A DNA stretch of 64,000 nt from UBA1876 sp003446665 (GTDB lineage Bacteria > Synergistota > Synergistia > Synergistales > Thermovirgaceae): assembly GCA_040616305.1 (NCBI GenBank), contig CP159918.1, positions 868,001 to 932,000 on the forward strand, read 5' to 3'. Positions 8,635-21,640 of the stretch are shown piece after piece. The notes under the pieces are model-generated. The model was not told the DNA's origin. It searched no databases and saw only the letters and a list, made by a program, of their open reading frames with translations. Each line of letters starts with the position of its first letter. Position 1 is the stretch's first letter. Position numbers and translations under genes: made by a program.

Positions 8635-11010
8635 TCAGTTGCTTAACCCGTACTGCTTCAGTAGTTCCTGGAAACGCTGTTCCACCTCTTCGGGAGTGCG
8701 TTCCTTCGGTTTTGAAGACGCACCTGAAGCCTTGGGGAGAGGAACCGCCGCTTTTTTCGGGCTTTCGACCGGAGCCGGAGTTCTTTCCGGCTCCGGTTTT
8801 TGCACTTGCGTGTAAACGGGCGGAACCACTTCTTTCTGAGCTATCCCGAAATCTTCCGGGAGAGTCATGCTGTATACAGGAAGTCGAGCCGAAGCCACCG
8901 CCAGCACCTCCTGGTCCCTGGGCGAAAGACGAAGCAACGGCGCCCTCTCATCGGAAAAGGCCATCGCCCAGTTGCCTCCGTGAAGGGGGCAAAAAGCCCG
9001 TGGGGCAGTTCCGTCGGGAAGGTATATTTCCACTGAAGGGCAATTGGACGTCGACAGAAAACCTGATTCAGAACATACTGCCACTTTATCCATAATCACG
9101 CTCGTGGGGGCAAACTGCTGACGTACAGGCAGCCTGGTTATGGCCTTTTCCACAAAGTCCTTCCAGACCGGCGCCGCAACGACCCCGCCCGTTCCCGGGT
9201 GCCCCAGGCTCTTGTTATCGTCGTTTCCTGCATAAACAACCGCTACGAGCCCGGGCAATCCTCCTGCGAACCACGCATCGGTGTATTCGTTGGTCGTTCC
9301 CGTTTTTCCAAAAGTTTCATAACCTTGTATGGCCGCTCTTCTTCCCGTCCCGGCCCTTACCACGTTTTCGAGCACCGACCGTATGGACGTCACGAGTTCA
9401 GGCTCTACGGCAGGGACAGGTTCCGGTCCTCTCTGCTCCAGTATCTCTCCGGCTGCCGTGGTTACCCGTTTGATCCCGTAGGGGCGAATGCGATACCCGC
9501 CATTGGCGAAAACGCTATAGGCTGCCGCCATTTCAAGTGGAGTAACGCTCGCCGAACCCAGTGACAGGGAGAGATCAGCCGGCAGGTGAGGTGAAGTGAA
9601 CCCCACGTCTCTTGCCAGGTTGAGTATCTTGTCTATACCTGTCATGTGTCCGACCCTGACTGCGACGGTATTGTAGGAATGCGTCAGTGCCTCGAGAATG
9701 GTTACTTCGCCATGGTACTTGTCGCCGTAGTTGCCGGGTTCCCACATGTCCCTGTTGCCGCTTTCGTCCACTCCGTTATCGTATGAAACGGGCGCGTCGA
9801 ACACGTGATCCACTGGCCTTATTTTCTCGCGAAGCGCGGTGGTGTATACGAAGGGTTTGAAAGCAGACCCCGGTTGCCTGAAAGCCTGGGTCGCCCTGTT
9901 GAATTTGCTCTTTTCGAAATCCTTGCCTCCCACCAGAGCGAGTATTTCTCCCGTAGAAGGTTCCAGGGCGACGATGGCGCCCTCGCTTTTCAGATTTTGA
10001 ATGGCCTCCTCGGCGAAGGTCTGGACGTCGATGTCTATGGTGGTATAGACTCTCAGGCCTCCGCGGTAGACCATGTCGCTGCCGTATTTCGGGAGAAGAT
10101 GGTCGAACAGAAGGTAGGAGATGAAATAGGGCGCTCTGTCAAACATGAGAGCGGGTTTTTCGAGATTCTGGAAATCGAGCTCGATTCTGGACGCCTTCTC
10201 CGCTTCTTCAGCTGAGATGTAACCGTCCTCACGCATGCGGGCAAGCACGTACTGTTGGCGTGACGCCGCACGGTCGGGGTGGCGTTTCGGGGTGTAATAC
10301 TCCGGGGCCTTTATAATGCCCGCCAGAAGGGACGCTTCCGAGATGGTCAAATCGGCCGGCTCCTTGTTGAAATAAAGCTGTGCCGCCGAATGTATGCCCC
10401 AGGCGCCGTGGCCGAAATAAATCATGTTAAGGTACATCTCAAGTATGCGGTCCTTGGTGAAAACGCGCTCGAGCCTGAGGGCGAGTATGGCCTCCCGGAT
10501 CTTCCTGTCCAGTGTCTGCTCTCTGGTCAGAAAGAGGTTTCGGGCCAGCTGCTGGGTTATGGTGCTCGCCCCCTGTCTGAACTCCTTGTGCCTCATGTTG
10601 ATCCAGAAAGCCCTCAGTATGGCCATGAAATCAATGCCTCCATGCTCATAGAAAGAGCTGTCCTCGGCCGCTATTACCGCCTGCTTCATGAAGGGGGAAA
10701 TCCTGTCGAAGGGTACCCATGTCCTGTTCTCGTGAAAGAGGCGCGTGATGACCTTCTGGTTCCTGTCGTAGACGATGGTGGAAAGGTCCACCTCGTAATG
10801 GGCTATCTCCTCCGCGGAAGGAAGCGCCGAAGCCGCGTTTCGCACGTAAAATGCCGTCAAGATCGACCCTGCCGCGGCTGTCAGCAGAAAAACCACCAGC
10901 GCCGCCTTCAGAACCGTCTTTGCAAAATGCCTGCGGCCCGTTTTCTTTATATTCTTTTTTTTGTTCTCTTTTTTATCCCTGCCATTTTCCGAACGTCCCG
11001 ACTTTGCCAT
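8635..11010 (-). CDS. Class A penicillin-binding protein (PBP1a family)
   Basis: Bifunctional peptidoglycan glycosyltransferase/transpeptidase of 791 residues. A basic cytoplasmic tail is followed by a signal anchor at about 34-55. The glycosyltransferase 51 domain has EDSSFYEHGG with catalytic Glu116 and RQGASTITQQLARN. The transpeptidase domain has SAFK (Ser382, Lys385), SYN in HSYNTVAVRVG, and KTGTTNEYTDAW with Lys569. The C-terminal tail is proline and lysine-rich and low in complexity. I chose ATG 11010, with GGAGG just upstream. The open frame continues upstream into the rRNA leader, but that part is not protein-like. The gene is divergent from the rRNA operon. Confidence 0.93.
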   Translation of the reverse strand: MAKSGRSENGRDKKENKKKNIKKTGRRHFAKTVLKAALVVFLLTAAAGSILTAFYVRNAASALPSAEEIAHYEVDLSTIVYDRNQKVITRLFHENRTWVPFDRISPFMKQAVIAAEDSSFYEHGGIDFMAILRAFWINMRHKEFRQGASTITQQLARNLFLTREQTLDRKIREAILALRLERVFTKDRILEMYLNMIYFGHGAWGIHSAAQLYFNKEPADLTISEASLLAGIIKAPEYYTPKRHPDRAASRQQYVLARMREDGYISAEEAEKASRIELDFQNLEKPALMFDRAPYFISYLLFDHLLPKYGSDMVYRGGLRVYTTIDIDVQTFAEEAIQNLKSEGAIVALEPSTGEILALVGGKDFEKSKFNRATQAFRQPGSAFKPFVYTTALREKIRPVDHVFDAPVSYDNGVDESGNRDMWEPGNYGDKYHGEVTILEALTHSYNTVAVRVGHMTGIDKILNLARDVGFTSPHLPADLSLSLGSASVTPLEMAAAYSVFANGGYRIRPYGIKRVTTAAGEILEQRGPEPVPAVEPELVTSIRSVLENVVRAGTGRRAAIQGYETFGKTGTTNEYTDAWFAGGLPGLVAVVYAGNDDNKSLGHPGTGGVVAAPVWKDFVEKAITRLPVRQQFAPTSVIMDKVAVCSESGFLSTSNCPSVEIYLPDGTAPRAFCPLHGGNWAMAFSDERAPLLRLSPRDQEVLAVASARLPVYSMTLPEDFGIAQKEVVPPVYTQVQKPEPERTPAPVESPKKAAVPLPKASGASSKPKERTPEEVEQRFQELLKQYGLSN

Positions 11011-11083
11011 GCCTGTGCCTCCAGCGTATAAATGTAGAAAAAAGAAAATAACCGCACGAGGCAAGGATACCAGATTTTCGGGG

Positions 11084-11112
11084 TTGCACAACCGGCGGAA
11101 GCGTGGTATATT
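11084..11112 (+). promoter_or_regulatory. rRNA operon promoter
   Basis: TTGCAC (11084-11089), a 17-base spacer and TATATT (11107-11112) form a strong sigma-70-type promoter about 85 bases before 16S. Transcription would begin near 11119. The leader up to 11196 includes the left arm of the 16S processing stem. Confidence 0.7.
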
Positions 11113-11162
11113 CATCGCCGTCGCTCCGGTTGGGGCGACCGGAAGAACCTTGATAAAAGAAT

Positions 11163-11173
11163 ACGGTGCGCAG
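11163..11173 (+). other. Left arm of 16S rRNA processing stem
   Basis: The bases here are exactly complementary to 12772-12782 downstream of 16S (11 pairs, extendable with wobble pairs on both sides). Such a stem brackets pre-16S rRNA and is the usual RNase III substrate. Seen directly by complementarity; the enzyme is inferred. Confidence 0.75.
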
Positions 11174-11196
11174 GAAACGAGCGGATCAACGTGAAA

Positions 11197-12738
<1,542 letters not shown>

Positions 12739-12771
12739 AGCATAAGGCTCACAACATGCAAAAGCCGTCTT

Positions 12772-12782
12772 CTGCGCACCGT
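12772..12782 (+). other. Right arm of 16S rRNA processing stem
   Basis: Perfect complement of 11163-11173, located between 16S and tRNA-Ile. See the left-arm entry. Confidence 0.75.
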
Positions 12783-12792
12783 GTTTTTATCA

Positions 12793-12869
12793 GGGCCGAT
12801 AGCTCAGTAGGCTAGAGCACACGGCTGATAACCGTGAGGTCGGAGGTTCGAATCCTCCTCGGCCCACCA
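12793..12869 (+). tRNA. ileT: tRNA-Ile (GAT)
   Basis: 77 nt, with acceptor GGGCCGA/TCGGCCC, discriminator A and encoded CCA. The anticodon loop CTGATAA places GAT at 12827-12829, and the T-loop is TTCGAAT. It lies in the 16S-23S spacer, the classic position. Confidence 0.97.
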
Positions 12870-12881
12870 ATTCTTTCGGAT

Positions 12882-12956
12882 GGGGATGTAGCTCAGAGGG
12901 AGAGCGCCTGCTTTGCAAGCAGGAAGTCGTCGGTTCGAATCCGATCATCTCCACCA
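12882..12956 (+). tRNA. alaT: tRNA-Ala (TGC)
   Basis: 75 nt, with acceptor GGGGATG/CATCTCC, discriminator A and encoded CCA. The anticodon loop CTTTGCAAG places TGC at 12914-12916. It follows tRNA-Ile by 12 bases in the 16S-23S spacer. Confidence 0.97.
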
Positions 12957-13034
12957 TTTTTTTGCCCGGAAACTCCCGGGTTCAGGTTCTTCGAGCGCAC
13001 ATTGACAACAGCATAACGGAATGGGAAGAAGAGA

Positions 13035-16117
<3,083 letters not shown>

Positions 16118-16165
16118 CTCTTTTTCCGATTTCGTAATGCTGAAGGTACAAGTATTGAAGAGGTT

Positions 16166-16280
16166 TTCGGTGGTCATAGCGGAGGGGACACACCCGGATC
16201 CATGCCGAACCCGGCAGTTAAGCCCTCCAGCGCCGATGGTACTGCGGTGTGTAACCGTGGGAGAGTAGGTCGCCGCCGGG
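16166..16280 (+). rRNA. rrf: 5S ribosomal RNA
   Basis: About 115 nt. The terminal helix CGGTGG (16168-16173) pairs with CCGCCG (16273-16278). The conserved CCATGCCGAACCCGGCAGTTAAG and GCCGATGGTACTGC-type core and GGGAGAGTAGGTCG are present. The gene is last in the rRNA operon, about 50 bases after 23S. Ends are approximate by a few bases. Confidence 0.93.
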
Positions 16281-16344
16281 AACCTTTCCTTTTTTGTCTT
16301 CTTTCTCTCCTTCCGCCGCACCGAATCACGGCACGGCGGCATGA

Positions 16345-16380
16345 AGCCCCGGGACAATCGTCCCGGGGCTTTTGTCTTTT
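16345..16380 (+). terminator. rRNA operon terminator
   Basis: An 11-base-pair GC-rich stem, AGCCCCGGGAC/GTCCCGGGGCT, with a 4-base loop is followed by TTTTGTCTTTT. This is a strong intrinsic terminator about 65 bases after 5S. Confidence 0.92.
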
Positions 16381-16551
16381 GCATCGCCGCAAAGGCCGCA
16401 GGAGCCGCGCAAACCCTTGCGCAGGCCGCAAAAGTGAGAGAAGATGAATGAAAGCCACCGGAGCGTAAGGAAAGAAGCTTGTTGCGAAAGTTTTATGTCA
16501 TAATGTCCCCGGCATCAAGGATGTCAAGGACAAACCTGTGAGGTGCCTTTG

Positions 16552-18318
16552 ATGGCAGAGGAATGCGAAAGACACTCCGATGAAAACCCCAAAACGGCCG
16601 AAAACAATGCAGAGGGACAAAATAACCGGCAAAACGGCCACAACGACAGGCCGCCGCGCCTCAAGCTGGGAGACCTGCTCGTACAGTCGGGGATGATAAC
16701 GGAAGAACAACTCGAGGAAGCGCTCAGGAGCCAGACGCGGTCCAAAAAACGCCTTGGCTGCATCCTGGTGGAAAAGGGTTTCCTGACGGAATGGCAGCTG
16801 GCTGAGGTATTGAGCCGCCAGATAAAGGTGCCTCTGGTGTCACTTGCGCGTTACAGGCCCATGGGAGAGGCATTGAAACTGATCCCGAAAAACGTCGCCA
16901 AGCGTCTGGAACTGTTGCCTCTGGCCCTGCTGGACAACAACAGGCTCATGATCGCCATGGCTGATCCCCTCAACGTGCTTGCCATAGATGAGGTGAAGAT
17001 CCTGACGGGCATGGAACTGGAGATCGGGATTGCCACGCCCTCGGAGATCGAACGGGAACTGGACAAGTTCTACGAAGTCCAGGGATCGCTGGAGGAAGCC
17101 ATCGTCGAGGTCGTCGAGACCGAATCGGGTGAGATGGATCTCGACCGGGAAGAACGGATGGCCGGAGCGGACGACGCCCCCGTGGTAAAGCTGGTGAACA
17201 CCATTCTCGAGCAGGGGGCGAAAGAGGGCGCTTCGGACGTGCATATCGAACCCTTCGAAAAGGTCACCCGGGTCCGGTTCCGCGTCGACGGGGCCCTCTA
17301 CGACGCCCTGGATTTTCCCAAGAAGCTTCACCCCGCCGTTTGCTCGAGGATCAAGATCATGGCCAACATCGACATTTCCGAAAAGCGAAGACCCCAGGAC
17401 GGCCGTATCCTCATCAAGGCGGCCAACAGGAAGATCGATCTTCGTGTCTCCACGCTGCCGACCATTTACGGGGAGAAGGTCGTCCTGAGGCTCCTGGACC
17501 AGGCCAACGCCATGGTCGGGCTCGAAAAGCTGGGGCTTTTCCCCGAGGAACGGGAGGTCCTGGACGACATGATCCACAGGCCCTACGGCATCGTGCTGGT
17601 CACGGGCCCGACGGGGAGCGGAAAATCGACAACCCTCTATTCCTTGCTGGAACAGATCAGCAAACCCGAGGTCAATATCATCACCGTCGAGGACCCCGTG
17701 GAATACACCATGACGGGCATCAACCAGGTCCAGCTCAACGAAAAGGCGGGGCTCACCTTCGGCGAGGCCCTCAGGTCGATCCTCAGGCAGGACCCGGACA
17801 AGATCATGGTCGGCGAAATCCGGGACCTCGAGACGGGCCAACTCGCCGTGCGGGCCGCCCTCACTGGCCACCTGGTGCTTTCCACGCTCCATACCAACGA
17901 TGCCCCCAGTGCCTCCATACGCCTCATCGAGATGGGGATCGCGCCCTTTCTCGTGGCCTCCTCCCTGATAGGCGTGGTGGCCCAGCGCCTGGTAAGAAAG
18001 CTGTGCGACAACTGCAAGGAGGAGTACGAAATCCCCGAAAGCGTCCTCATCGACACGGGCCTCCCGCCGGGGACCAGGGCGTACAAGCCCGTGGGCTGCG
18101 ATGTCTGCCGGACCACGGGATACAAGGGTCGTTCCGCCGTCTTCGAGATCATGAAAGTGGATGAGGTCATCCAGTCATTGATCCTTGAGAACGCCTCGGC
18201 GAACCGTATCCGCAAGGAGGCCATCTCCAGGGGTATGAAAACCCTTCGCCAGTCGGGCCTGAGAAAGGTCACCGAAGGGATCACCAGCCTGGAGGAAGTG
18301 CTCCAGGTCTCACTCTGA
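16552..18318 (+). CDS. pilB: Type IV pilus assembly (extension) ATPase PilB
   Basis: Cytoplasmic hexameric ATPase that powers pilus polymerisation (GspE/PilB family). It has 588 residues. The N-terminal MshEN-type domain is at about 30-170 (KLGDLLVQSGMITEEQL, LGCILVEKGFLTEWQL). Walker A GPTGSGKS is at 352-359, with Asp and His boxes in the core. A C-terminal zinc motif, CDNC...CDVC, is typical of PilB/GspE. I prefer ATG 16552, six bases after GAGGTG; in-frame GTG 16543 would overlap that site. A weak promoter may lie upstream (CATAAT at 16499-16504). First gene of the pilus locus. Confidence 0.93.
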   Translation: MAEECERHSDENPKTAENNAEGQNNRQNGHNDRPPRLKLGDLLVQSGMITEEQLEEALRSQTRSKKRLGCILVEKGFLTEWQLAEVLSRQIKVPLVSLARYRPMGEALKLIPKNVAKRLELLPLALLDNNRLMIAMADPLNVLAIDEVKILTGMELEIGIATPSEIERELDKFYEVQGSLEEAIVEVVETESGEMDLDREERMAGADDAPVVKLVNTILEQGAKEGASDVHIEPFEKVTRVRFRVDGALYDALDFPKKLHPAVCSRIKIMANIDISEKRRPQDGRILIKAANRKIDLRVSTLPTIYGEKVVLRLLDQANAMVGLEKLGLFPEEREVLDDMIHRPYGIVLVTGPTGSGKSTTLYSLLEQISKPEVNIITVEDPVEYTMTGINQVQLNEKAGLTFGEALRSILRQDPDKIMVGEIRDLETGQLAVRAALTGHLVLSTLHTNDAPSASIRLIEMGIAPFLVASSLIGVVAQRLVRKLCDNCKEEYEIPESVLIDTGLPPGTRAYKPVGCDVCRTTGYKGRSAVFEIMKVDEVIQSLILENASANRIRKEAISRGMKTLRQSGLRKVTEGITSLEEVLQVSL

Positions 18319-18343
18319 AAGGCAAAAAGGAGGAAACCCTTAT

Positions 18344-19426
18344 ATGGCCGCCGGGATACAGGATATCCTTTCCGAAGCGCTGCGAAAAGGAGCCACCGAT
18401 GTCCACCTGGGAGTGGACGTCCCCCCTGTCATCCGGATCGACGGGGACCTCCACTACCTTGCCGGTTTCGGGACCAGTTCCATGGAGGACATCCGGGCCC
18501 TGGCGGGGGAGATCCTGACCAGACAGCAGCTGGAGGACCTGGAGGAAAGCTGGGAAGTGGACTTCAGCTTCACCTTCACCGGCGACGGCGGCGAGAGTTC
18601 CCGCTTCCGGGGAAACTGCTTCTACGAACGGGGAAACCTCTGCCTGGCGCTGAGGACGATCCCCACGAAGATCAGGACCATCGAAGAGCTCAATCTCCCC
18701 GAGCCCCTCGCCGAGGTAACGACAAAACACAGGGGGCTCTTTCTAGTGACAGGTCCCACCGGAAGCGGCAAGAGCACCACCCTGGCGTCGCTCATCCAGG
18801 AGATCAACCTCAAGAGGGCCTGTCACATCGTGACCATCGAGGACCCAATAGAATATCTGTATTCGTCGGAGACCTCCGTCATTCACCAGCGGGAGGTCGG
18901 AAGCGACACCCACAGTTTCGCGGAAGCCCTCAAGCGTGTCCTGCGCCAGGACCCCGATGTGATCCTTATCGGTGAAATGCGGGATCTTGAGACCATCGCT
19001 GCTGCCGTCACGGCGGCCGAAACGGGGCACCTCGTCTTCGCCACCCTGCACACCCAGAGCGCACCCCAGACGGTGGACCGGATTATCGACGTCTTTCCCT
19101 CCCACCAGCAGCAGCAGATCCGGCAGCAGCTCAGCACCGTCCTCATCGGGGTCTGCACCCAGCAGCTCATCGCCGTTCCCGGCGGCGGGCGCGTGGTGGC
19201 TACGGAGCTCCTTTTTGCCAATCCCGCCGTGAGAAACCTCATCCGCGAGGCCAAGGTCAGCCAGATGATCAGCGTCATGCAGACGGGCTCGAGCCTGGGC
19301 ATGCATACCATGGACCAGGACCTCGCCCGCCTCGTCAGGGAGGGGATCCTCCCCTTCGAAACGGCCAGATCCCGGTGCCACGATCCCAAGGACCTGGAAC
19401 GTCTCGTTTTCGAGTCGCCCTTTTAG
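18344..19426 (+). CDS. pilT: Twitching motility (retraction) ATPase PilT
   Basis: Hexameric ATPase that depolymerises type IV pili for retraction and twitching. It has 360 residues, the usual PilT length. Walker A GPTGSGKS is at 137-144. GEMRDLET (Walker B region), HLVFATLHTQSAPQTVDRIIDVFP and the AIRNLIRE-like motif 'AVRNLIREAK' are all visible. It follows pilB by 25 bases with AAAGGAGGA before ATG. The presence of both pilB and pilT implies a dynamic, retractable pilus. Confidence 0.95.
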   Translation: MAAGIQDILSEALRKGATDVHLGVDVPPVIRIDGDLHYLAGFGTSSMEDIRALAGEILTRQQLEDLEESWEVDFSFTFTGDGGESSRFRGNCFYERGNLCLALRTIPTKIRTIEELNLPEPLAEVTTKHRGLFLVTGPTGSGKSTTLASLIQEINLKRACHIVTIEDPIEYLYSSETSVIHQREVGSDTHSFAEALKRVLRQDPDVILIGEMRDLETIAAAVTAAETGHLVFATLHTQSAPQTVDRIIDVFPSHQQQQIRQQLSTVLIGVCTQQLIAVPGGGRVVATELLFANPAVRNLIREAKVSQMISVMQTGSSLGMHTMDQDLARLVREGILPFETARSRCHDPKDLERLVFESPF

Positions 19427-19557
19427 CTGAAAATCGCCACATAAATCCTTTAAACCAGCGATGCGCCGTGATACAATCATGCTGCTAAAAAGGCAGCCGC
19501 CGACGAGAGGGACATGAAACTTATTGATAGCTATATCGATAAAGATTTCATTCTTTT

Positions 19558-19586
19558 TTGCGAAAAAATGGCAAAGGCTGTATATT
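19558..19586 (+). promoter_or_regulatory. Putative promoter upstream of pilC
   Basis: TTGCGA (19558-19563), a 17-base spacer and TATATT (19581-19586) sit in the 207-base gap between pilT and pilC. Transcription would start near 19593 with a leader of about 40 bases. No riboswitch was recognised in it. Confidence 0.55.
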
Positions 19587-19633
19587 CGGACAATTCAGGG
19601 CATTAGCACCGAACAGGTCTGGGGGGAAACCGG

Positions 19634-20845
19634 TTGATCTACAGGTATCGCGCCAGGAATGCCGACGGCAAGGCCATCAACGGTGTCATCACCGCCTACA
19701 GCCAGGAGCAGGTGGTACAGCAGCTGCGCGGCCAGGGCCTGGTGCCCATCTCCATCGCCCAGGACACTGAGGCCGAGCGGAAGTCCTTCCTCGACAGGAT
19801 GCGCAAGATAAGGACGGTGCCCCTGAAGGACAAGGTCGTCATGTTCCGCCAGCTGGCCACCATGATCTCGGCGGGGATCGCCCTGGGAGGCGCTCTGGAT
19901 ATCCTGGTGGAGCAGACAAAGAACAAAAAGCTTGCCGATGCCGTCCGCCACGTGAAACGCCAGGTGGACAGCGGTGTTTCGCTGAGCGTCGCCATGAGAA
20001 GCCGCAAGGAGTTCAACATCCTCATGGTCTCCATCGTCAAGGCCGGCGAAGAGGGGGGCGTCCTCGACTCGAGCCTTGACTGGCTCGTCACCTTCCTCGA
20101 GCGGCAGGACCAGCTCCGGAAGAAGATCTACTCGGCCGTCACCTACCCGGCGGTGGTCATGTCTTTCGCCCTCGTCGTGGTCTACATCCTGGTGACCTTC
20201 ATCGTGCCCCGGTTCGCCCTGGTCTTCGGCGACATGGGCGTCGAACTGCCGGCTGTCACCTCGGTGACCTTCAATTTTGCCATCTGGATGAACAAAAACT
20301 GGTACGTCTTCCTCCTTGGAATCCTCCTTTTTTTCATCCTCGTCATCCTTTTGAACCGGTTTGAAAGCACGAAACCTACCATGGACAGGATCAAGCTGAA
20401 GCTCCCCGTCGTGGGCGGGCTCATTTACGAGGCCATCATGGTTCGGACCAACCGCACCCTGTCGTCGCTGGTCCAGGCCGGGGTACCCATCCTCATGGCG
20501 CTCGAGATGACCGCCGGCGTGGCCGGAAATCACGTGATCGCCTCGGCCTATGACGAACTCCAGGAGGCCGCAAGGCGTGGCCAGAGCCTTGGTGAAACGG
20601 CCATGAAAAGCTCTGTCTTCCCCCTCATGACGTCCCATATGATGACCATCGGCGAACAGACGGGGCGTCTCGAGGAGATGCTCGCCAAGGTGGCCGACTG
20701 GTTCGAGTTCGAGCTCGACGAAAAGATCAAGCGCTTCACGTCCATCATCGAGCCCCTTTTGATCATCTTCGTCGGCGGCATCGTGGCCCTGGTGGCTTCG
20801 GCCATATTCCTGCCCATCGTGGGCGCCATCCAGGCCATGCTCTAG
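19634..20845 (+). CDS. pilC: Type IV pilus inner membrane platform protein PilC
   Basis: Polytopic platform protein (GspF/PilC family) that couples the PilB and PilT motors to pilin insertion and removal. It has 403 residues with two repeated cytoplasmic T2SSF domains. Membrane segments are near residues 168-190, 215-235 and 375-400. Family motifs LATMISAGIALGGALDIL and SLVQAGVPILMALEM are visible. The start is TTG 19634 after GGGGGGAAA; the first codons (IYRYRARNADGK) match the usual PilC N-terminus. Confidence 0.94.
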   Translation: MIYRYRARNADGKAINGVITAYSQEQVVQQLRGQGLVPISIAQDTEAERKSFLDRMRKIRTVPLKDKVVMFRQLATMISAGIALGGALDILVEQTKNKKLADAVRHVKRQVDSGVSLSVAMRSRKEFNILMVSIVKAGEEGGVLDSSLDWLVTFLERQDQLRKKIYSAVTYPAVVMSFALVVVYILVTFIVPRFALVFGDMGVELPAVTSVTFNFAIWMNKNWYVFLLGILLFFILVILLNRFESTKPTMDRIKLKLPVVGGLIYEAIMVRTNRTLSSLVQAGVPILMALEMTAGVAGNHVIASAYDELQEAARRGQSLGETAMKSSVFPLMTSHMMTIGEQTGRLEEMLAKVADWFEFELDEKIKRFTSIIEPLLIIFVGGIVALVASAIFLPIVGAIQAML

Positions 20846-20913
20846 GAATTCCAAAAGGGGGGGGTGAAAAGCGGAGAAAGTGTTGAAAAGGGGCTTCGTT
20901 GGTTTTCGGCGGC

Positions 20914-20942
20914 TTGACAAATCGTGCGGTTTCGTTTATTTC
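20914..20942 (+). promoter_or_regulatory. Putative pilin promoter
   Basis: A perfect -35 TTGACA (20914-20919) is followed after 17 bases by TATTTC (20937-20942), about 50 bases before the pilin start. The -10 match is poor. No clear sigma-54 GG/GC pair was seen. Its own promoter plus the downstream terminator would let the pilin be expressed above its neighbours. Confidence 0.45.
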
Positions 20943-20991
20943 TTTATGGCAGCGTAATTAAAAGGTTGAAACCTCAAAGGGGGTCTTGCAA

Positions 20992-21480
20992 ATGAACAGG
21001 TGGTTGAAAAAGAGAAAGGCGCGGGGCTTTACGCTGGTGGAACTGTTGATCGTCGTCGTGATTATCGGCGTTTTGGCCGGGTCCATGCTTCTGGTCTTCG
21101 GGAGCACCACGGACAAGGCGAAGGCGACGAGAGTTATGAGTGACATGAGGAACCTTAAAGCGGCAGCGTTGATGATGTATGCAGACAAGGATGAATGGCC
21201 AAATGCAGACGGGGAAGTTACAGACGGGACAGAAATAACAGAAATAAATGAATACATGGATAGGGCTAATTGGGACAAAGGGCCAGATGGTATTGCATAC
21301 GAGTTTGGCGACCAAACGGTTTCAGAAGATGAATTTTACGGGATATTTGCCACAAGTATCCCAGGAAAGATTAATGAACGTTTGGCTGATGCCGCGGATA
21401 ATTCGGGTATTGTAATAGTTACCTCGGGGGACGACGGGTCTGCATTTATGATGATCAAAAAAGGTGGGGAAATAGACTAA
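20992..21480 (+). CDS. pilA: Type IV major pilin-like prepilin
   Basis: Prepilin with a short positive leader (11 residues plus Gly12), then F-T-L-V-E-L-L and a hydrophobic alpha-1N helix. The cleavage site is G12/F13 and the conserved Glu is at mature position 5. Total length is 162 residues. ATG 20992 has AAAGGGGG at a good distance; a TTG at 20986 is in frame but too close. The C-terminal globular half (about residues 45-162) is acidic, and its DNA (about 21130-21480) is visibly more AT-rich than the genes on either side. It could be the major pilin or a GspG-like minor one; the own promoter and terminator favour the major pilin. Confidence 0.88.
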   Translation: MNRWLKKRKARGFTLVELLIVVVIIGVLAGSMLLVFGSTTDKAKATRVMSDMRNLKAAALMMYADKDEWPNADGEVTDGTEITEINEYMDRANWDKGPDGIAYEFGDQTVSEDEFYGIFATSIPGKINERLADAADNSGIVIVTSGDDGSAFMMIKKGGEID

Positions 21481-21502
21481 GAATAGACTCATAGAGAATA
21501 AG

Positions 21503-21550
21503 CGGCCGAGGGAAAAGTGTATATTTTGACCTCGGCCGTCTCTCGTTTTT
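21503..21550 (+). terminator. Terminator after pilin gene
   Basis: A 9-pair stem CGGCCGAGG/CCTCGGCCG with an 18-base loop is followed by TCTCTCGTTTTT. It lies 20 bases after the pilin stop and separates the pilin transcript from pilM. Confidence 0.65.
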
Positions 21551-21640
21551 ATTACTGACTGATGGAAGCCTTACTTACGGGATGGGATAAATTTAATTGG
21601 TATTCATAAATTTAAATGCTTTTTCAAGGAGTTGACGCCG

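Noticed and set aside
19427..19633. Cyclic di-GMP riboswitch before pilC
   Set aside because: The expected conserved GEMM core sequences were not found; only a promoter-like element is visible.
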